The notes: generated from the sequence alone by a model not told the origin. A DNA stretch of 64,000 nt from Ampelocalamus luodianensis (GCA_036346255.1 CM070618.1:64394256-64458255), one strand, 5' to 3'; numbered from the stretch's first letter, positions 1-12,777 are shown. Numbers and translations: made by a program.

Positions 1-2147
1 TACATCCAATTCACATTCGAATCCGACTAAAGTTATATGGAAATGAATATGATTTGGCCAATATCCTATTCGAATTTTCGACACCCTACCTCTGTGAAGT
101 TAGGTTGTTAGTTTCCAAACTAACAAAACCATGGATGGTGTGAAGGAATGGAAGCAGAGCCATTTGATGTAATTGGATGGTAGATCAAGATGGCCACAAT
201 AGTTGTACAACAATACCTCTACATTAGATGATCTGTTTCCGTATTTATGATACTTCATAGAACATCACTAGCTTAGTGTTGTGTAACAACTAGGCCCAAC
301 ACTGAGCCAGGAATGCCACTAAACTACATTAACTACTAAATTAAACCACATATTATATTAAATTCCAGCAAACACATAACGAATAAAACCCACCTACGGG
401 TCACAATAGAAACATCAAATAAAACCACATAAGCAAAAGAATCAACATACTAGATAACAATACTGAATAAAGAATTAATAGGTAATAAACAATCCATAAA
501 TAATCTAGTGAATGAAGAAATCAAGACATAAACCATCTGGACATAATTTATCATGTCTAATAGTTCCTAAAGGAAATATCATAACACTAAAGTAAAAGGT
601 TACATGACAGTGTGTTTCAGATAGTTGTAGTGCTAGGGAGTGTGCCATGTGAGCTATCCCCTCCCATGCGAGGTGACGTCAACGCCCACCTAAAATATAA
701 TAAAGTAAGGGTGAGTCCACGACTCAGCAAGTATAAGATACAAGAGTAAATAAACAAGTTCATTACACAATTAATGCATCATGATTATTCTAATTCTCCC
801 CATTCTCAAATCTCATCAAAATAACTCTTATGTATGCAAATGCCATGATGCACCTCTTTCAGCTAATACCAATATAGCGAAGTGTTCACCTGTTGATGAC
901 ACGCTTTTCTCCCCCACCTTCGTTAGGGTGGGGTCCCTACCTCTGTAGGATTTTAACATGGGGGCACACAGTACTAGCCATAATCATGATAGTACTCACC
1001 GCCCTGGCCCTTATGCAAGCGAATGATGCAATAGTTCATTAAGCAAAATAATCTCACCATGTCAACCCCATGGTAATTGCATCATTAACATGATCATACT
1101 CTTTTCATCAACATTACCATGGCAAGTAAATAAACTTAACGAATCATAATTAAATCACATGGTAATAGATCAACAAGACAACAACAACCACCAGTTGTTC
1201 ACCATTATATCAAACACTTGCCTCTTTAACTTCTTGGAGCCGGGTGATGTAAAGACGATACGGTGCTTGGGGCAACACTCACTGGACAAACAATTAACAT
1301 ACATTAAAAAACATGCCATCATAACACTAAAACATTACACAAATTGTCACCACATCTATATAGAAAATCAACGCCTTTAGCTTGTCTTTACCGGACTCAC
1401 TACCCGTTGTCCCAATAGCAAAAAGGCTCTAACTCTCTCCTCTATACCCCAAATCTAGCAAACCATACACTTTCAGGAATTCCCATGAAATTATCTACGA
1501 TTTCCTAGTTATGACGAACTTCTGAATCCACCGTTCACTAACCTGTTTCCAACCCCGAAGACAACTCCAAAATCTGTTAGAACAAGCCACTTCAAAATTT
1601 TGTATCTTTTTTTGCATAGCTTGAAAAGTTATGGACGATAGCAGTTATGGAATATACTAAAAATTCCCTAACTTAATAAAGTCATCACCAAAATTAAATA
1701 AATTCATTTACTAGGTGAAAACAGTCTATCTACACGACAGCTGCAAACGACGTCCATTTTCTGGACAGCGACCGTCCTGGGGCCGTAACCTTGCGCTCAC
1801 AACTCTAAAGCTAGTGTTCTATACCTTCCTGGAAAGCTAATAAAATTCTATACATCTTTTCTAATTGGATGAAACTCTAAATCTGAACTTTAACCCCCTC
1901 TAATTTCCTCTGCAAGGTTCTGCACTGAAACTCAACGAACTAGGGCTTACAGAAAACCACACTTCCCAAGGACCAATCGATCTACGAATTGAACAAAGAT
2001 TTATCTATGATACATCTAGGGATTATCAGACATTACCATTGAAGAACACGACGATGATCACAAAACCCCGCGGAAACCCTTCTTTTTCTCCCTTCCTCTC
2101 TTTCCTTCCTTCTTGTCGTGGAAGCACACCCACCCAGCGGCAACATC

Positions 2148-2168
2148 TTCTCTCTCTCTCTCTCTCTA
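2148..2168. repeat. (TC)n microsatellite
   Basis: A dinucleotide TC run lies within the LTR, and further interrupted CT tracts follow to about 2205. Confidence 0.9.
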
Positions 2169-3099
2169 CCTTCCTCTCCCTCTCTCTCTTTCTCCTTTTC
2201 TCTCTTGCAAAACTCATAAACACAGCAGGCTAGCACGGCAGCACCAAAGCCTAGAGCCAGCCACTCCCTCTTCAGTCTTCCCGGCAACCCCATTCCCTAA
2301 TCCCCGGTTCCCCCAAATTCTGACCTAGGCGACGCACGGGCTGGTGACACAGGGTGGCAGTCGACAGGGGCAAAGACGGTGCACGGGCAGGCGATGCAGG
2401 GCGACAGGCCAGCGGTGGCAAAGGTAGCACTCAGGCAGGCAACGTAGGACGAAGGGCCTAATGCGGCACGCGGGTGTGTGACGCACCACCACCGTGGCAA
2501 GGCAAAGGCAGCGCGTGGGCGCATGATGTAGGGCGAAGGCGGCGCGTGCATGGGCGAGTGGGCGACGCAGGGCGAAGGCGACACACGTGGGTGCGCGACG
2601 TAGGGTGACATGGCGAAGGAGGCACACGGCGACGACACACCGGCGTGTGCATGGGCACGTGGTGCCATGGTGGACTAGTGGCATCGGCAAGCAGCGGGGA
2701 GCCGAACTGTCAGACACTGTAGGCTAGGCAATGCAAGTGACAAAAGCAGAAAACTCAAAAGTCTGAGTGTCTGACCAATTGGTGATTGGTCTGATTCCAT
2801 TGATGTTTGATCCACTGAGCAGTGGGCACGATTCAAATTGCTGATTTGCTTCTCCTTTGCGTGAATGGTGCCATGTAGTTCTTCCTGCTTGCGGAGAGGA
2901 GGCAAGGTGGGCGGCCGGGTCTGGTGGCCAGAAATCGGGATGGCTCCTCAAAATGCCAAGTCTGAGTCCAAAAGGCTAGGGTAAGAAACTAAGTAGTTAC
3001 AATGTATTGAACTATTGATTATTAAGTAGCCAAGTAGGGGTTGTTTTGGTTCCAATGATGCATATGTGATTGGTTCCAATTGCAATGTGTGATGTATAA

Positions 3100-3896
3100 T
3101 TGATGGTGTCCGGTAGAGCACTATATATATTACGCTATTGTCCAGGAATTCCATTGGATTATGATTGGATAATTACTTGATTTGCTCGATTTGAAGAGCT
3201 ATTTTACCATTGCGTCAAGTAGCTCGACCCCAAGTACCGGTGCAAAGAAGGAATGCTGTCGTAACTACAGAAGAGCAAGTGCTACCCCATTGGTCTACCA
3301 CCTCATTGAGTTAGCATTGCTCCTACTGGTGGCAACAACATCAGTTGAAAGAGTCTTTTCGGTTATAAATATTATTAAGACCGATTTGTGTAATAGACTA
3401 TCTGATGAGTTGCTCAAATTTGATGGTGTGCTATATCGAGCGGGAGATATTTAAAGGACTTGATCATCATAGAATTAAGAAACAATTTCAAGGCATGAAA
3501 TCTCAGATAATGAAATTGCCTTAGCCTCCTAGACGTGATTAGTAATTCAGTGGTATGTCTTTCTGTTTGTCAATGTTCAATAATTTTTATGATTTATGAT
3601 GAATTAATCTGAATACTTAGTATCCATCTACTTTTGAGATGTTGTTACTAGTATATTCAATAATTTGGTATTTTAGTGGCAAATTGGTATGTAAAATTCA
3701 TTGATGAGGTATATTTTCTATATTTTACCTGTCTTTGTATGTTCACATGATGTGTATTGTAATTTTGAGTTCTATTTAGTGTCATATGCTCTATTTACAG
3801 TGATCACAATGTGTACTATGTATGTCTTGCTTTATTATCGAATAATACTATTGGTTCGTTCCGCCCAACCTAAATTTCAATCCTAGATCTGCCACC
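3100..3896 (+). pseudogene. Decayed hAT transposase 3' end
   Basis: The frame at 3182-3454 carries the hAT C-terminal dimerisation signature, LLLLVATTSVERVFSVINII, followed by LCNRLSDELL. After the stop a shifted frame continues with FQGMKSQIMKLP near 3490-3524, so there is a frameshift close to 3445. This part matches the end of the hAT copy at 26391-26615, which ends FQGMKTRNVVL. Only about 110 residues of a transposase usually 600-800 residues long remain. The 3' flank ends with CTAGATCTGCCACCGCCCT, a degenerate hAT terminal repeat, near 3880-3897. The left terminus was not found. It cannot code for an active enzyme. Confidence 0.75.
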
Positions 3897-4281
3897 GCCC
3901 TCGAGGATGGCTTGCATGCAGTGTAACAACGCAGGCAGGCAGGCGTGCAGCGCTACAGCGGAAGATACAAGCGTGCATGCATAGCTAGCACTGCATGCAG
4001 AGCAGCGCGGGAGAAAACGAATGCATGAAAGCGGCACGAGAGAATTCACTAGCGCAGAAGAGCTCGGCGGCTAGGCACTCAGTAGGTAGGGCCATGGTGT
4101 GGCTAGGGTTTTGTTGGCCGGCCCCCTCCCCCTTGCCTTCTTATGGGCAACCGGCCCCCACCTCTTGGGCCATGGGTCAAACCCCATCTCAATCGCTCTC
4201 CTTCACCTCTAGTGTATGAAATTTATTCTAATTACTTCCTCTAATTTGTTAATTACTCGAATGAATACACGGGATATTACA

Positions 4282-4968
4282 TGTTGCTCCCAAATTTTGG
4301 CATATAGTTGGCCACGTCAGCATGATGAAAATGGTCAAAGATGAAGCATTTGGACGAAGGACAACTAGATGTAAAGTAGCAGACAAGAAATAGACGGGCA
4401 CGTAAAGTGCAAAGGGAAACTGGAGCCAACATGAAGACATATTTCAAGAATTTAAGGAAGAGGCTGATGCGGAGAGAATGAATCCAAGACAAAGATGGAA
4501 AGAAGAGGAGGTCAGCTCATACAAAGAACACGTCAGAGTTAGAATCCATAGTTGAATCGGCCACATTTAGGAGTTTTAACATCGGCTATATAAGCTCTAT
4601 ACCAATTCATGGGTAAAGGAGCCCATGCCAATCTCTACTAGTTTTTAATTGTATTTACCTTTCCTTTGTCCGAGGAGTAGTTTGTGTTAGAATTGAGCCC
4701 ATATGTGTAAATGCTAATTCATTCCTAAAATTACAAAACACGCATAATTTACTCCCATATTACCTAGCCAAGTGGTGGAAGTAAGGTGGAATGCTTGTCA
4801 CCCTTTGATGCATGTGACACATAGTATGGAGTGACATGAGGAGGACTATAGCTAAAGTCACACACACACGTACGCACGCGCACGCATATATTCGCGTGGA
4901 AATAGTGTGACTTGTGACTTGCGACGCATGACCATGAACATGTCGTGAACCTAATCCACTTTTCTCAA
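4282..4968. other. Intergenic, no gene seen
   Basis: No credible frame was found. A TATATAAG-like box lies near 4585 and a short (CA/CG)n stretch near 4860-4890. Nothing else could be assigned. Confidence 0.5.
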
Positions 4969-5240
4969 TGGTCGAAACCATGGACCAATGTGGTCGTAAT
5001 TGAGTGGTCAACTATAGACTAGTATGGTCGAAACTCAGTGGTCGAAATCATAGACCAGTATGGTCGGAACTGAGTGGTCGAAACCATAGACCAGTGTGGT
5101 CGAAACTAAGTGATCGAAAAAATATACCAAAGTGGTCAGAACTCAGTGGTCGAAACCATAGACCACTGTGGTTGTAACTTAGTGGTCAGATCCATAAACC
5201 AGTGTAGTCGAAATACACTAGTCGAAGCTATAGACCAGTG
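4969..5240. repeat. 36-bp minisatellite, about 7.5 units
   Basis: Head-to-tail units of about 36 bp have the consensus TGGTCGAAACCATAGACCAG followed by a TGTGGTCGAAACTAAG-like half. Each unit contains the near-palindrome TGGTC...GACCA, so each can fold into a short hairpin. Units differ at several positions, which points to an old array. There is no reading frame. Confidence 0.85.
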
Positions 5241-8200
5241 TGTAATCAGGATCTGATAAACATTGCTTAATTGCCATTAGTTGGTTTTGAATTACCAGTT
5301 ACCAGTGGTTAATATGTGCTTTATTATGCAGTTACTAGAGAGTAATTGACTCGACCATAAAATGATTTGGAGACATCCAGACCAGAGATTGATTTGAAAA
5401 AAAAAAACACTTTCATTTTTTCATCTTCTTCCTCTCTATTCTTCTATGCTGAAGGATCGTGTTGTCAAACCAAGTCGTCCCTTCTTCTCGGTGTGTACCG
5501 GGAAGGAGGGTGAGCGGGTATCTCCGAACCATTATTGCAAAGTTCACCTGCACGGGGCGGTAATAAGGTTTCTGTGAAGCTTATCTGCGCGACCGCTCGC
5601 TGCGCTGCATCATCTACGCTCTGCACTGCTTCAAATCTGCGCTGCTTCCTGTTCTTCGTTGAACCTAACTGTAAGTTGGTCGTACGACCACCCTTTTCTG
5701 TTATAATCCTATTATTGAATTTAGAAGTACAATTGATTGTCTGCTGTTAGTATCGTGTTATGCATCTCTAGCTTTATGTGATCTTTGACTCATAATAAAA
5801 TCTGGAATTAAATTATTATCCATATTTCCAACAGTTTGTAGCTTGTAAATACAATCCTTCGTCTATAATTCGACTATGTTCGTCAATCAATCGATTTCGA
5901 GTTGCAATTTATCCTCGTCGACTTTGCCGATTTACGGAAAAATCGGCTGCCACATCGCAGTGCAGACGGGTCCCTGATTTAAGTGGGGGGCCGTTCTTAG
6001 TAGTCTCTGCAAACTGATCAGTTAGTTCGTGAAAATCTTCGGCCGTCCCGGGTTCAAAAAAAAAAAACACTTCGGCTGTCTACCATAGCTAAAGCTCCAA
6101 CGCACTCGCATCTCTCGAGAGAACCGAACCTACGGGCGTTCGAACAAAAAGACGTTGATGCATGCAAAGCGAAGCACTAGCATTGTTCCTCGATTTTTTT
6201 TCCTCCTTCAGACACTTTTCTCGATCAGGAGGCCTGGTTGAGTGTTTGGGCTAGCTGCAATATTCACACCTTTTGACCCGGCCACCGACTCGAGCTCAAC
6301 AATAATCCATGCCACCCTTACCAACGTACGTACACGGTGCACCTACAGCTCAGCTCCTCGTCACAAACATCTAGAATTACAGCGAAAACCACGTACGCGC
6401 GCTGGTACACACACGCCGACGTGTATCATGATCACCAACTGGCAACCGGCCAGCCACAACCATTCAACTAACCAACCACGCTCGCTTCGCACGCAGCAGC
6501 CAAAGTTTTGCCGTGCCAGGCGGCCGGCATATCTAGTGGTGGTCCAGGCCGCACGTGAAGCAAGTATCTGCAGAGCCCCGAGCTAACCAACCAAACCGAT
6601 GCCGGCAGACAGGGGGAGTTGGAAAGCCTCGCAAACACCATAGTTTTAAGCAGACGTACGCCTAATTTGGCCAATATTGTAGTACGCGGCCTGGATCGAT
6701 CGGTTGCGCGCGATCTCTCCGCCCGCCCGCGCCCCATGCCCAGGAGTTGGTGCACGGCTAACAGTGAAAGTCGGAGCTGCAATAATGAGTTTTCGGCGTA
6801 ATTGTCATGGCTGCGGGCGTTGTTGACACAATTAGCGCGAACAGAAATAGCATCTCGTCACATGGTGGCCGGCCGGACACGCCGTGTGCGCGACACGTGC
6901 CCTCGTCTGTCCCATGGCCAGCCGGATGCCCCATCTAGTAGCCGCATGCAAGAGCTAGCGGTTAATTAGTTGTCTGTTAATCAGCTCCAATGCTTTCTGC
7001 CTCGTGTGATCATTTGTGCGTATATTTGATTATACGTGTGTGTCCGCTGGTCACGGATGGACACGGGCGCATGTCACGCACACAACGTGTCCAGCCGGCC
7101 ATCATGCGGATGAGATGTCATTTCTACTGTTTTATCAAGACATACGCTAATTGTGTCAAAAACACCCACAACAGTAACATTTACACTAAAAACTCCTGCA
7201 ATAATAGACGGCGGCGGCGGCGTTCCATGACTGAGCTGCTTTGCTTACTAGCTTAATTAGCTATAGCTAGTGCATGGTTTTATTTCTCCCTTCGGAAGCG
7301 CAAAAAACACACGCTACAGAATGGGGAAGCATCTGCAAGGTGAGTATTAGAACTTGTAATCTCCTGTATTCTATCAGCTAGATCGTGTAATACTAGTGCA
7401 GTAAGTGCCCACTAGAGCATGTTGTACTACGATATATTCAGTTCTGCGAAAAACAGTTTATTCTTGCACACTGATTGGTGGGCACCGAGCAGCTTAGGTT
7501 AACTGTTCATGTAGGTAGACTTCTTTCGAAAGTGTACATGGCGTGGCACACATTCACCACATACTTCCTAGACCCTAGTCCAGCCCTCGAGCTGCATTGA
7601 AGCTCAAGTCGTTCTAGCTAGGCGTGCAAAACGATTATTCTAGTTGTAGCTGTCCTAAGAAGATGTTAGGCACTTAACTACACCAGAGATAACGTGAGCA
7701 GAGTGACTTGATCACTATGTGACAAAGGCATGGACACTGTCAAATTCATGTAGCGACCCCCATGCCATCCTTTCCATTTCCTAAATGCCACCAAAGCTTG
7801 CACCACAGCTAGAGGAACAAAAGGTCCCATGCATCCCCCCCCCCTCTTTTGCTTTAATTTATTCCTTTAGTTTGACATTTAGACATAACGGGAAAATAAT
7901 TGATTTAATAAAAAATATAATGACATCAATTTTGTTGGGGAGGGTCTCCGCGCTACCTCGAGCCGACGATAACCTCAGCGAGGCGTGACACATCAAGGGA
8001 CCACCCTGGATGAAGTTCGAAGACGGCGAGGCAGAACACGTCGGCGAATCCACCCAGGACCTGGTCTGGGTTAGCCACACGTCGAGGTCCCGTCAACACC
8101 CGCGTAGAGGAAAGGCCAACGACATCATCTATCTCGGACATGGTAGGACCCACTTGACGGAATGGACAAAAGTACCCTCCCGCTTGCACTAAGACATGGG

Positions 8201-8888
8201 AGTAGAAATGTAATTATGGGTAACTCCTTCCGCCCTACGAATAGTCCCTAGTAATGGAAGGAGTAGGAGGTCACTTGTAACTTCTACCACACATATGCAA
8301 TATATCGGTTTGACTTATTGTGTTTGATACTCGTTGAGCTCCCCTTCACATCCTTGACAGTTGACGCATGCCACAAATTTACTATCCGATCTCGTATCAA
8401 AGACCAATTCATAATTCAAACCATCAACCTCATGATGATGCTCCATTTTTCTGCCATACGCTAGAATCGACACATCACTGCCCGGTCGAATCTTCTAGAG
8501 TAACTGTATGAGCAGGATCATAAGAGGCTAGCTAGCTAGCAAATTTATCAAGAACCAATCCTTGATTAATTCGTTAGATTTCCTTGCTCTATATACGCTG
8601 GTAGTATTGAATAGTGAATAAATGGGAGTATCTACACGTAAATGACTTCCCTAAGTAAAACCAAGGAGAGCGTTTTGATGGCTAAGATCCTAGGAGATCA
8701 CCACCTACCGAATTGAAATGAATTGCCTCCTTATTTATTTAATTTTCCCGGATTTTTCTTTCATGCGATAGGGTTTTGTGGCACATGGTGTTAATTATAA
8801 TCTAAAGATGGCCATGCCACTAGATGCAATTTAAAACTTGATGCAAGAAAAGCTTGGGAGGGCAAGTCTCCCTTTTAATAAAGAGGGG
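5241..8888. other. Upstream intergenic region of the SPEAR gene
   Basis: About 3.6 kb without a recognisable gene. The 5400-5835 part has the look of a Ty1-copia LTR leader and ends TTTCCAACA, but has no flanking duplication. The 7930-8360 part also looks repeat-derived without defined ends. Frames in 6242-7256 are short, of mixed composition and match nothing I recognise. Regulatory DNA for the downstream gene would lie here. Confidence 0.5.
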
Positions 8889-9034
8889 GATATATTGGCC
8901 TACAAGGAGATCTCTCCCTTTCATTTTAAAAGGGTTTTGTGCATCATCTAATCATCTCTCTCCCCCCTCCTCCTTCTAGCTTGTTCATCTAGTTCTTCTA
9001 AGTCTTCCTTCTAGGTCTTAATTTGTTCTTGGAT
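8889..9034 (+). promoter_or_regulatory. Probable core promoter and 5' leader of the SPEAR gene
   Basis: A GATATATT box at 8889-8896 is followed by a CT-rich tract (about 8955-8978) that is typical of plant 5' leaders. The first in-frame ATG of the gene is at 9035. The TATA assignment is an inference from position. Confidence 0.35.
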
Positions 9035-10575
9035 ATGAGTGGGAGCAGCTTTGGAGACAGCATGGAGTGGGGCAATAGTGGGAGATCGTCTGGCTCCAGG
9101 AGAGGCAAGAGAGGCGGCGCCGACAAGCCAAAGCAGCCGCAGCGGGGGCTCGGCGTGGCGCAGTTGGAGAAGATTAGGTTACAGAGCGAAATGGCCGAGT
9201 ACTTCCATCCTCTCGGCCAGCCCCCCAGCTTGATCCACAGAACGGGCAGCCTCATCAACTTGGTAAGTGAAGAGATACGCCTTTACAAACTGCATACATG
9301 TGCATCTTTTTTTGTGTGGTTTGCATGCCAGTATGTATGATTAAGCGTTTCTAATTTCCTGTGCCTTTGGAATGGATCGATCGAGCAGGAGGATGCACGG
9401 GCGTCGACGTCCTCTCTGTCGTCGTCCCCATCGCCCCCCTTCCATGCTACCGTCGTCTCGTCGCCGTTCCCTATCCATCCAAATCTTGCGGTACATGGAC
9501 ATTTATTTTTCCCTGAGTATATACTAGTTGTATTTGGAAGAAATTGTCTCTGACTCAAAATTTGAGATATCTACCACTTATCAGAGAAAATTCCAATGAA
9601 TTTTCTTTGGACGATTCTGTGGTTTATGGATAGTACGTTAGGTGCCACGCACATCCATGCGAAGCTAGTAGCAATTATATGGTCCTTTTTTGTTCACCAA
9701 AAAAGAGGAGATTTTAAAACCATTATATGTGACCAACAGCGAATAGATTAGTCTTTCAGTTGTTCAAAAATCATTCTTCTATTAATTGATCTTTGTTCCA
9801 TATGTTTATAGTTAGCCGGTTAGCTCCAAGTATGTTTTATCTCTTCTTCATTCGTGTTCTCTTTGTCTCTGCAGTTTTTCTCATAAGGATCTTGCCTAGT
9901 GTTTTGATAAAAAAAATCTACATGATCAAACTTCTCTGAAATCAATATTTATTATCTGCTTGCGTGCTTCCCGAAGTAACAGAAGTAGTGTGAATTATTG
10001 TAGCACCGAGTTCCATTGTTCCATGCATATTGCTATTGGGATGTCTCTTACGGTATGTCTGACTTTATCATGTAGATGGCATATGGAGAGAGAGGAGACA
10101 CACGATACGGTGAATTCCAAACTCCCATCATCAGGTAGTGCACATACGTGATTACCAGCTTAAATTAATTTCAGTTATCTTCCAAGACACCTCACTTCCA
10201 ATAACTTGTGATCAAGCTCCAATTAATGTTGCAACATTTGCATACATGTGCCAACCAGATCACCAAGCAGCAGTACTATCTATGGGGCGCCACATTACGC
10301 GCATCCTAGCGTCACATTGCCGCTCTTTGAGCCAGAGGTATGTAGATCATAAGAGTGAGATAGAGTTGATCGAATGGCTGATCTGCAGCATTATTCACCT
10401 CGATGTTATGCTGGCTTTATGATCTATGAAATTATCTGTTTAACACTTGTAGTGTTTAACCATTTGGTAGGAATCCACTCGCTTGAAGGGACACCATGAC
10501 CGAAGCCAATCGACAGATTCGACAAGTATGAACTCCGACGATCCTCAAGATGTGGACCTCGAGCTCAAGCTATGA
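9035..10575 (+). CDS. SPOROCYTELESS-like/TIE (SPEAR) EAR-motif adaptor, five exons
   Basis: Joining exons 9035-9262, 9389-9490, 10076-10134, 10259-10337 and 10471-10575 gives an open frame of 190 codons plus stop. All introns start GT and end AG, and the phases agree. The exon 4 acceptor lies in a run of in-phase AG sites, so a few residues may vary. Exon 1 encodes DKPKQPQRG then GLGVAQLEKIRL (about residues 31-52), the conserved SPEAR helix. Exon 3 begins MAYGERGDTRYGEF. Exon 5 ends DVDLELKL-stop, a C-terminal EAR motif of LxLxL type. Known relatives (Arabidopsis SPL/NZZ and TIE1-4) are nuclear adaptors that bind TCP factors and recruit TOPLESS co-repressors; SPL/NZZ is needed for sporogenesis. 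Here function is inferred from motifs alone. The upstream in-frame TTG is not a credible start. The frame is undamaged, unlike most others in the window. A possible poly(A) signal AATAAG lies near 10673. Confidence 0.88.
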
Positions 10576-11739
10576 TCCTAAAATGTTCCTCCTCCTTCCC
10601 GAGTTCCCCTCTCCTTTGATCTGATGCGATAGTTTATTTCTTCAGTCTCGGTGGTTTTTTTCCTTGTGGTGCAATAAGTTTCTTAATTGGTGCCACTAGC
10701 TAGAACCAAAGGATTTGCCATCTTCTGTACTGTGCACAGGGAGAGGAATAGTAACGCACAGTTTTTTTTCATCAGGACATGTTGTATGGGTATGGGAATC
10801 TCTGGTGATATCTAGCAGTCGTTTTGATTGTACTGTGAAGCATAGATGTGTTGACTCTTGCCTGCAACTGCAAGCATGCATACACTGACACAGTCGTAGA
10901 TGATTGATATTAATTTATGCAATACAGTTTTCATCATTGCTGAGATCAGAGAGAATATTCCATGTGTGTATGAGCACTTGCATGCCAGAATATTTTTGAT
11001 CCAGAAGCACAAGATTGAAATAGGATAACCACTTTATCTGCACTATCTCATACACAGCTGTCTTTTGTACTACATCTAATGCAGCTTGTGTCAACCGTTC
11101 CATTAACGGTTGTTTGATGTCTGTATAATCATCATCAGATCTCTCTTGCTCTCTCTCTCTCTTGAATGTGTATGTGTGTACGTTGTCTAACTATCTGGTG
11201 GAGATGATCATGCCTTTATCTATGTATACAGGTGCATTGTAAATATACATGCACCAAAGAAAGTTGTACAAGTGTGTTTTTTCTACCTTGTGGATGTACT
11301 AGTCATGTCTTTGTTAATCATGTGTGTCCAGTACTTGTGCAAGTTTGCATGCATGCTTAGGCGAGAGCTATAGATTTAAGTTTTGATCCTTGGTGAAGTC
11401 TCTGTATATTTAACCTTACAAAGAGTTATGATATTGTCATGAATCCGAATCCTCCGTAGTAATGCAGAGGCACACGGTTGATATAGGAAACTGAATCTGC
11501 TATAGTGTTTTAATGCACCGCACAGTGGCAAAATACTGTAGTTACTGTACTAATTTTACTGTTTCAGAAATCACAGCGCCGATTTTCTACTGTAGTGATG
11601 GTGTTGTAGTTTTTGATCTAGGTTGTTGGCTCTCGATCGAATCCTTAATACACAATACTGTGCTTCTCTTCAATTTCCCATATATTGTCATACTTTGGCG
11701 AAACAAAATTGTAAATATGAATATGTTCATAGTTAATAA

Positions 11740-11770
<31 letters not shown>

Positions 11771-12385
11771 GTATATGTATATGTATTTTTGTACATATGT
11801 ATGTATGTATGTTTGTTTGTTTTATAGACATCCAATCTTGAAGATCCATGCAACGCAAGTGGAGTGCATCATGGTTAACTTTGCAGGGGATATCGGTAAA
11901 CAAGAGCTATCTCATCTACTCTACAATAAGGGTATATATATTTTCTTCGCCTTCAAATTCTAATTTGCCAATGTCTGTTTACTTATTACATCCATCTATT
12001 GTACATATAGACTAATTTTGTGCAATTATATGTCTAATTGTGTAAAATATATGGGTGAAATTAATAGTGTTCTAATTCCCATGTAAATGCAATGTATACG
12101 CATACATATATAGATCTAGCTTGCAAATGCTCATGCGAGGTGCCAATACGTATTGCTGATAATTAAAGGTACGTAACACGGTAACAGCATGCATAATATG
12201 AATCTTAATCCTAGTTTTGGACATGTATGCTGTGTCAAATGCTCATGCAAGGTGTCAATGATATGTAGTACTTACGCTGATCAAGCCTTTAGGTATTAGC
12301 ATGCATAATATGAATTTCAGTCCTAATTTAGGATTTATGCTTATATATGCACGAGATAACTCTGTAGACTTCAAGTTAAGCTAGT
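10576..12385. other. Downstream non-coding region with microsatellites
   Basis: It includes the SPEAR 3' region, a CT tract near 11144-11163 and the AT-rich repeat listed separately. Short frames here are not gene-like. A possible acceptor-donor pair near 11885-11935 did not lead to a recognisable exon. Confidence 0.5.
11738..11820. repeat. Compound (AT)n-(GTATAT)n-(GTAT)n-(GTTT)n microsatellite
   Basis: A TA dinucleotide run passes into GTATAT units, then GTAT, then GTTT units. Confidence 0.9.
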
Positions 12386-12394
12386 CTAGCTATA

Positions 12395-12768
12395 GAATTT
12401 TTTTTTATTTAATCCTTTTTTTAATTTTATTTTAAACTTAACCCCTCGCAAACTTTATTTCCAATTCTGACCCTTTTGGTCACGCCACCACCCGTGATGT
12501 GGCAAAATAATACTGTCACGTCAGCCTATTTCTGGTCAAAGTCTTGTCACGCCACTGGTGGTGGCGTAACAGTGTTGTTTGGTCACGCCACCAACAGTGG
12601 CGTGACAAAAAGTGCGATTTTGGGGACTTATCCTGTGGCGTGACAGTGTTGTTTTGTCACGCCACGGGTGATGGCGTGACCAAATGGGTCAGAATTGGAA
12701 ATAAAGTTTGCGAGGGGTTAACTTTAAAATAAAATTTAAAAAAGGATTAAATAATATAAAAAAAGTTC
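12395..12768. mobile_element. Foldback MITE, Mutator-like, 374 bp
   Basis: It is flanked by exact 9-bp repeats CTAGCTATA (12386-12394 and 12769-12777), the duplication length of Mutator-like elements. The arms run about 110 bp from GAATTTTTTTTTATTTAATCC inward through CCCCTCGCAAACTTTATTTCC, and are nearly complementary to the right end. The centre holds several alternating TCACGCCAC and GTGGCGTGAC words that can form nested hairpins. It has no coding capacity. Confidence 0.85.
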
Positions 12769-12777
12769 CTAGCTATA

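Larger units (their letters stand above)
282..4281 (-). mobile_element. Solo LTR, about 4.0 kb, antisense
   Basis: The segment begins TGTAACAACTAGGCCC and ends GGGATATTACA. It is flanked by the exact 5-bp direct repeat TGTTG at 277-281 and 4282-4286, as expected for retroviral-type integration. No gag-pol, primer-binding site or second LTR is seen, so a solo LTR is the simplest reading. The orientation is inferred from the terminus, whose reverse complement starts TGTAATATCCC like other grass LTRs, and from a CTCAGCAAG motif near 724 that resembles the R region of the other large LTRs here. It contains a CT-rich microsatellite near 2148-2168 and a later hAT insertion. Long alanine/proline-rich frames at 2297-2717 are composition artefacts. 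Confidence 0.7.

Noticed and set aside
2297..2717. Overlapping minus-strand frames of 123-130 codons rich in Ala, Pro, His and Cys
   Set aside because: They lie in GC-rich LTR sequence, are open in several frames at once and contain no domain.
5241..5835. Possible copia solo LTR (TGTAATCAGG...TTTCCAACA)
   Set aside because: The flanking pentamers CAGTG and GTTTG differ and no primer-binding site follows, so the boundaries are not supported.
7933..8359. Possible short LTR (TGTTGGGGAG...CTTGACA)
   Set aside because: No target duplication. Its repeat nature is only an impression from composition.
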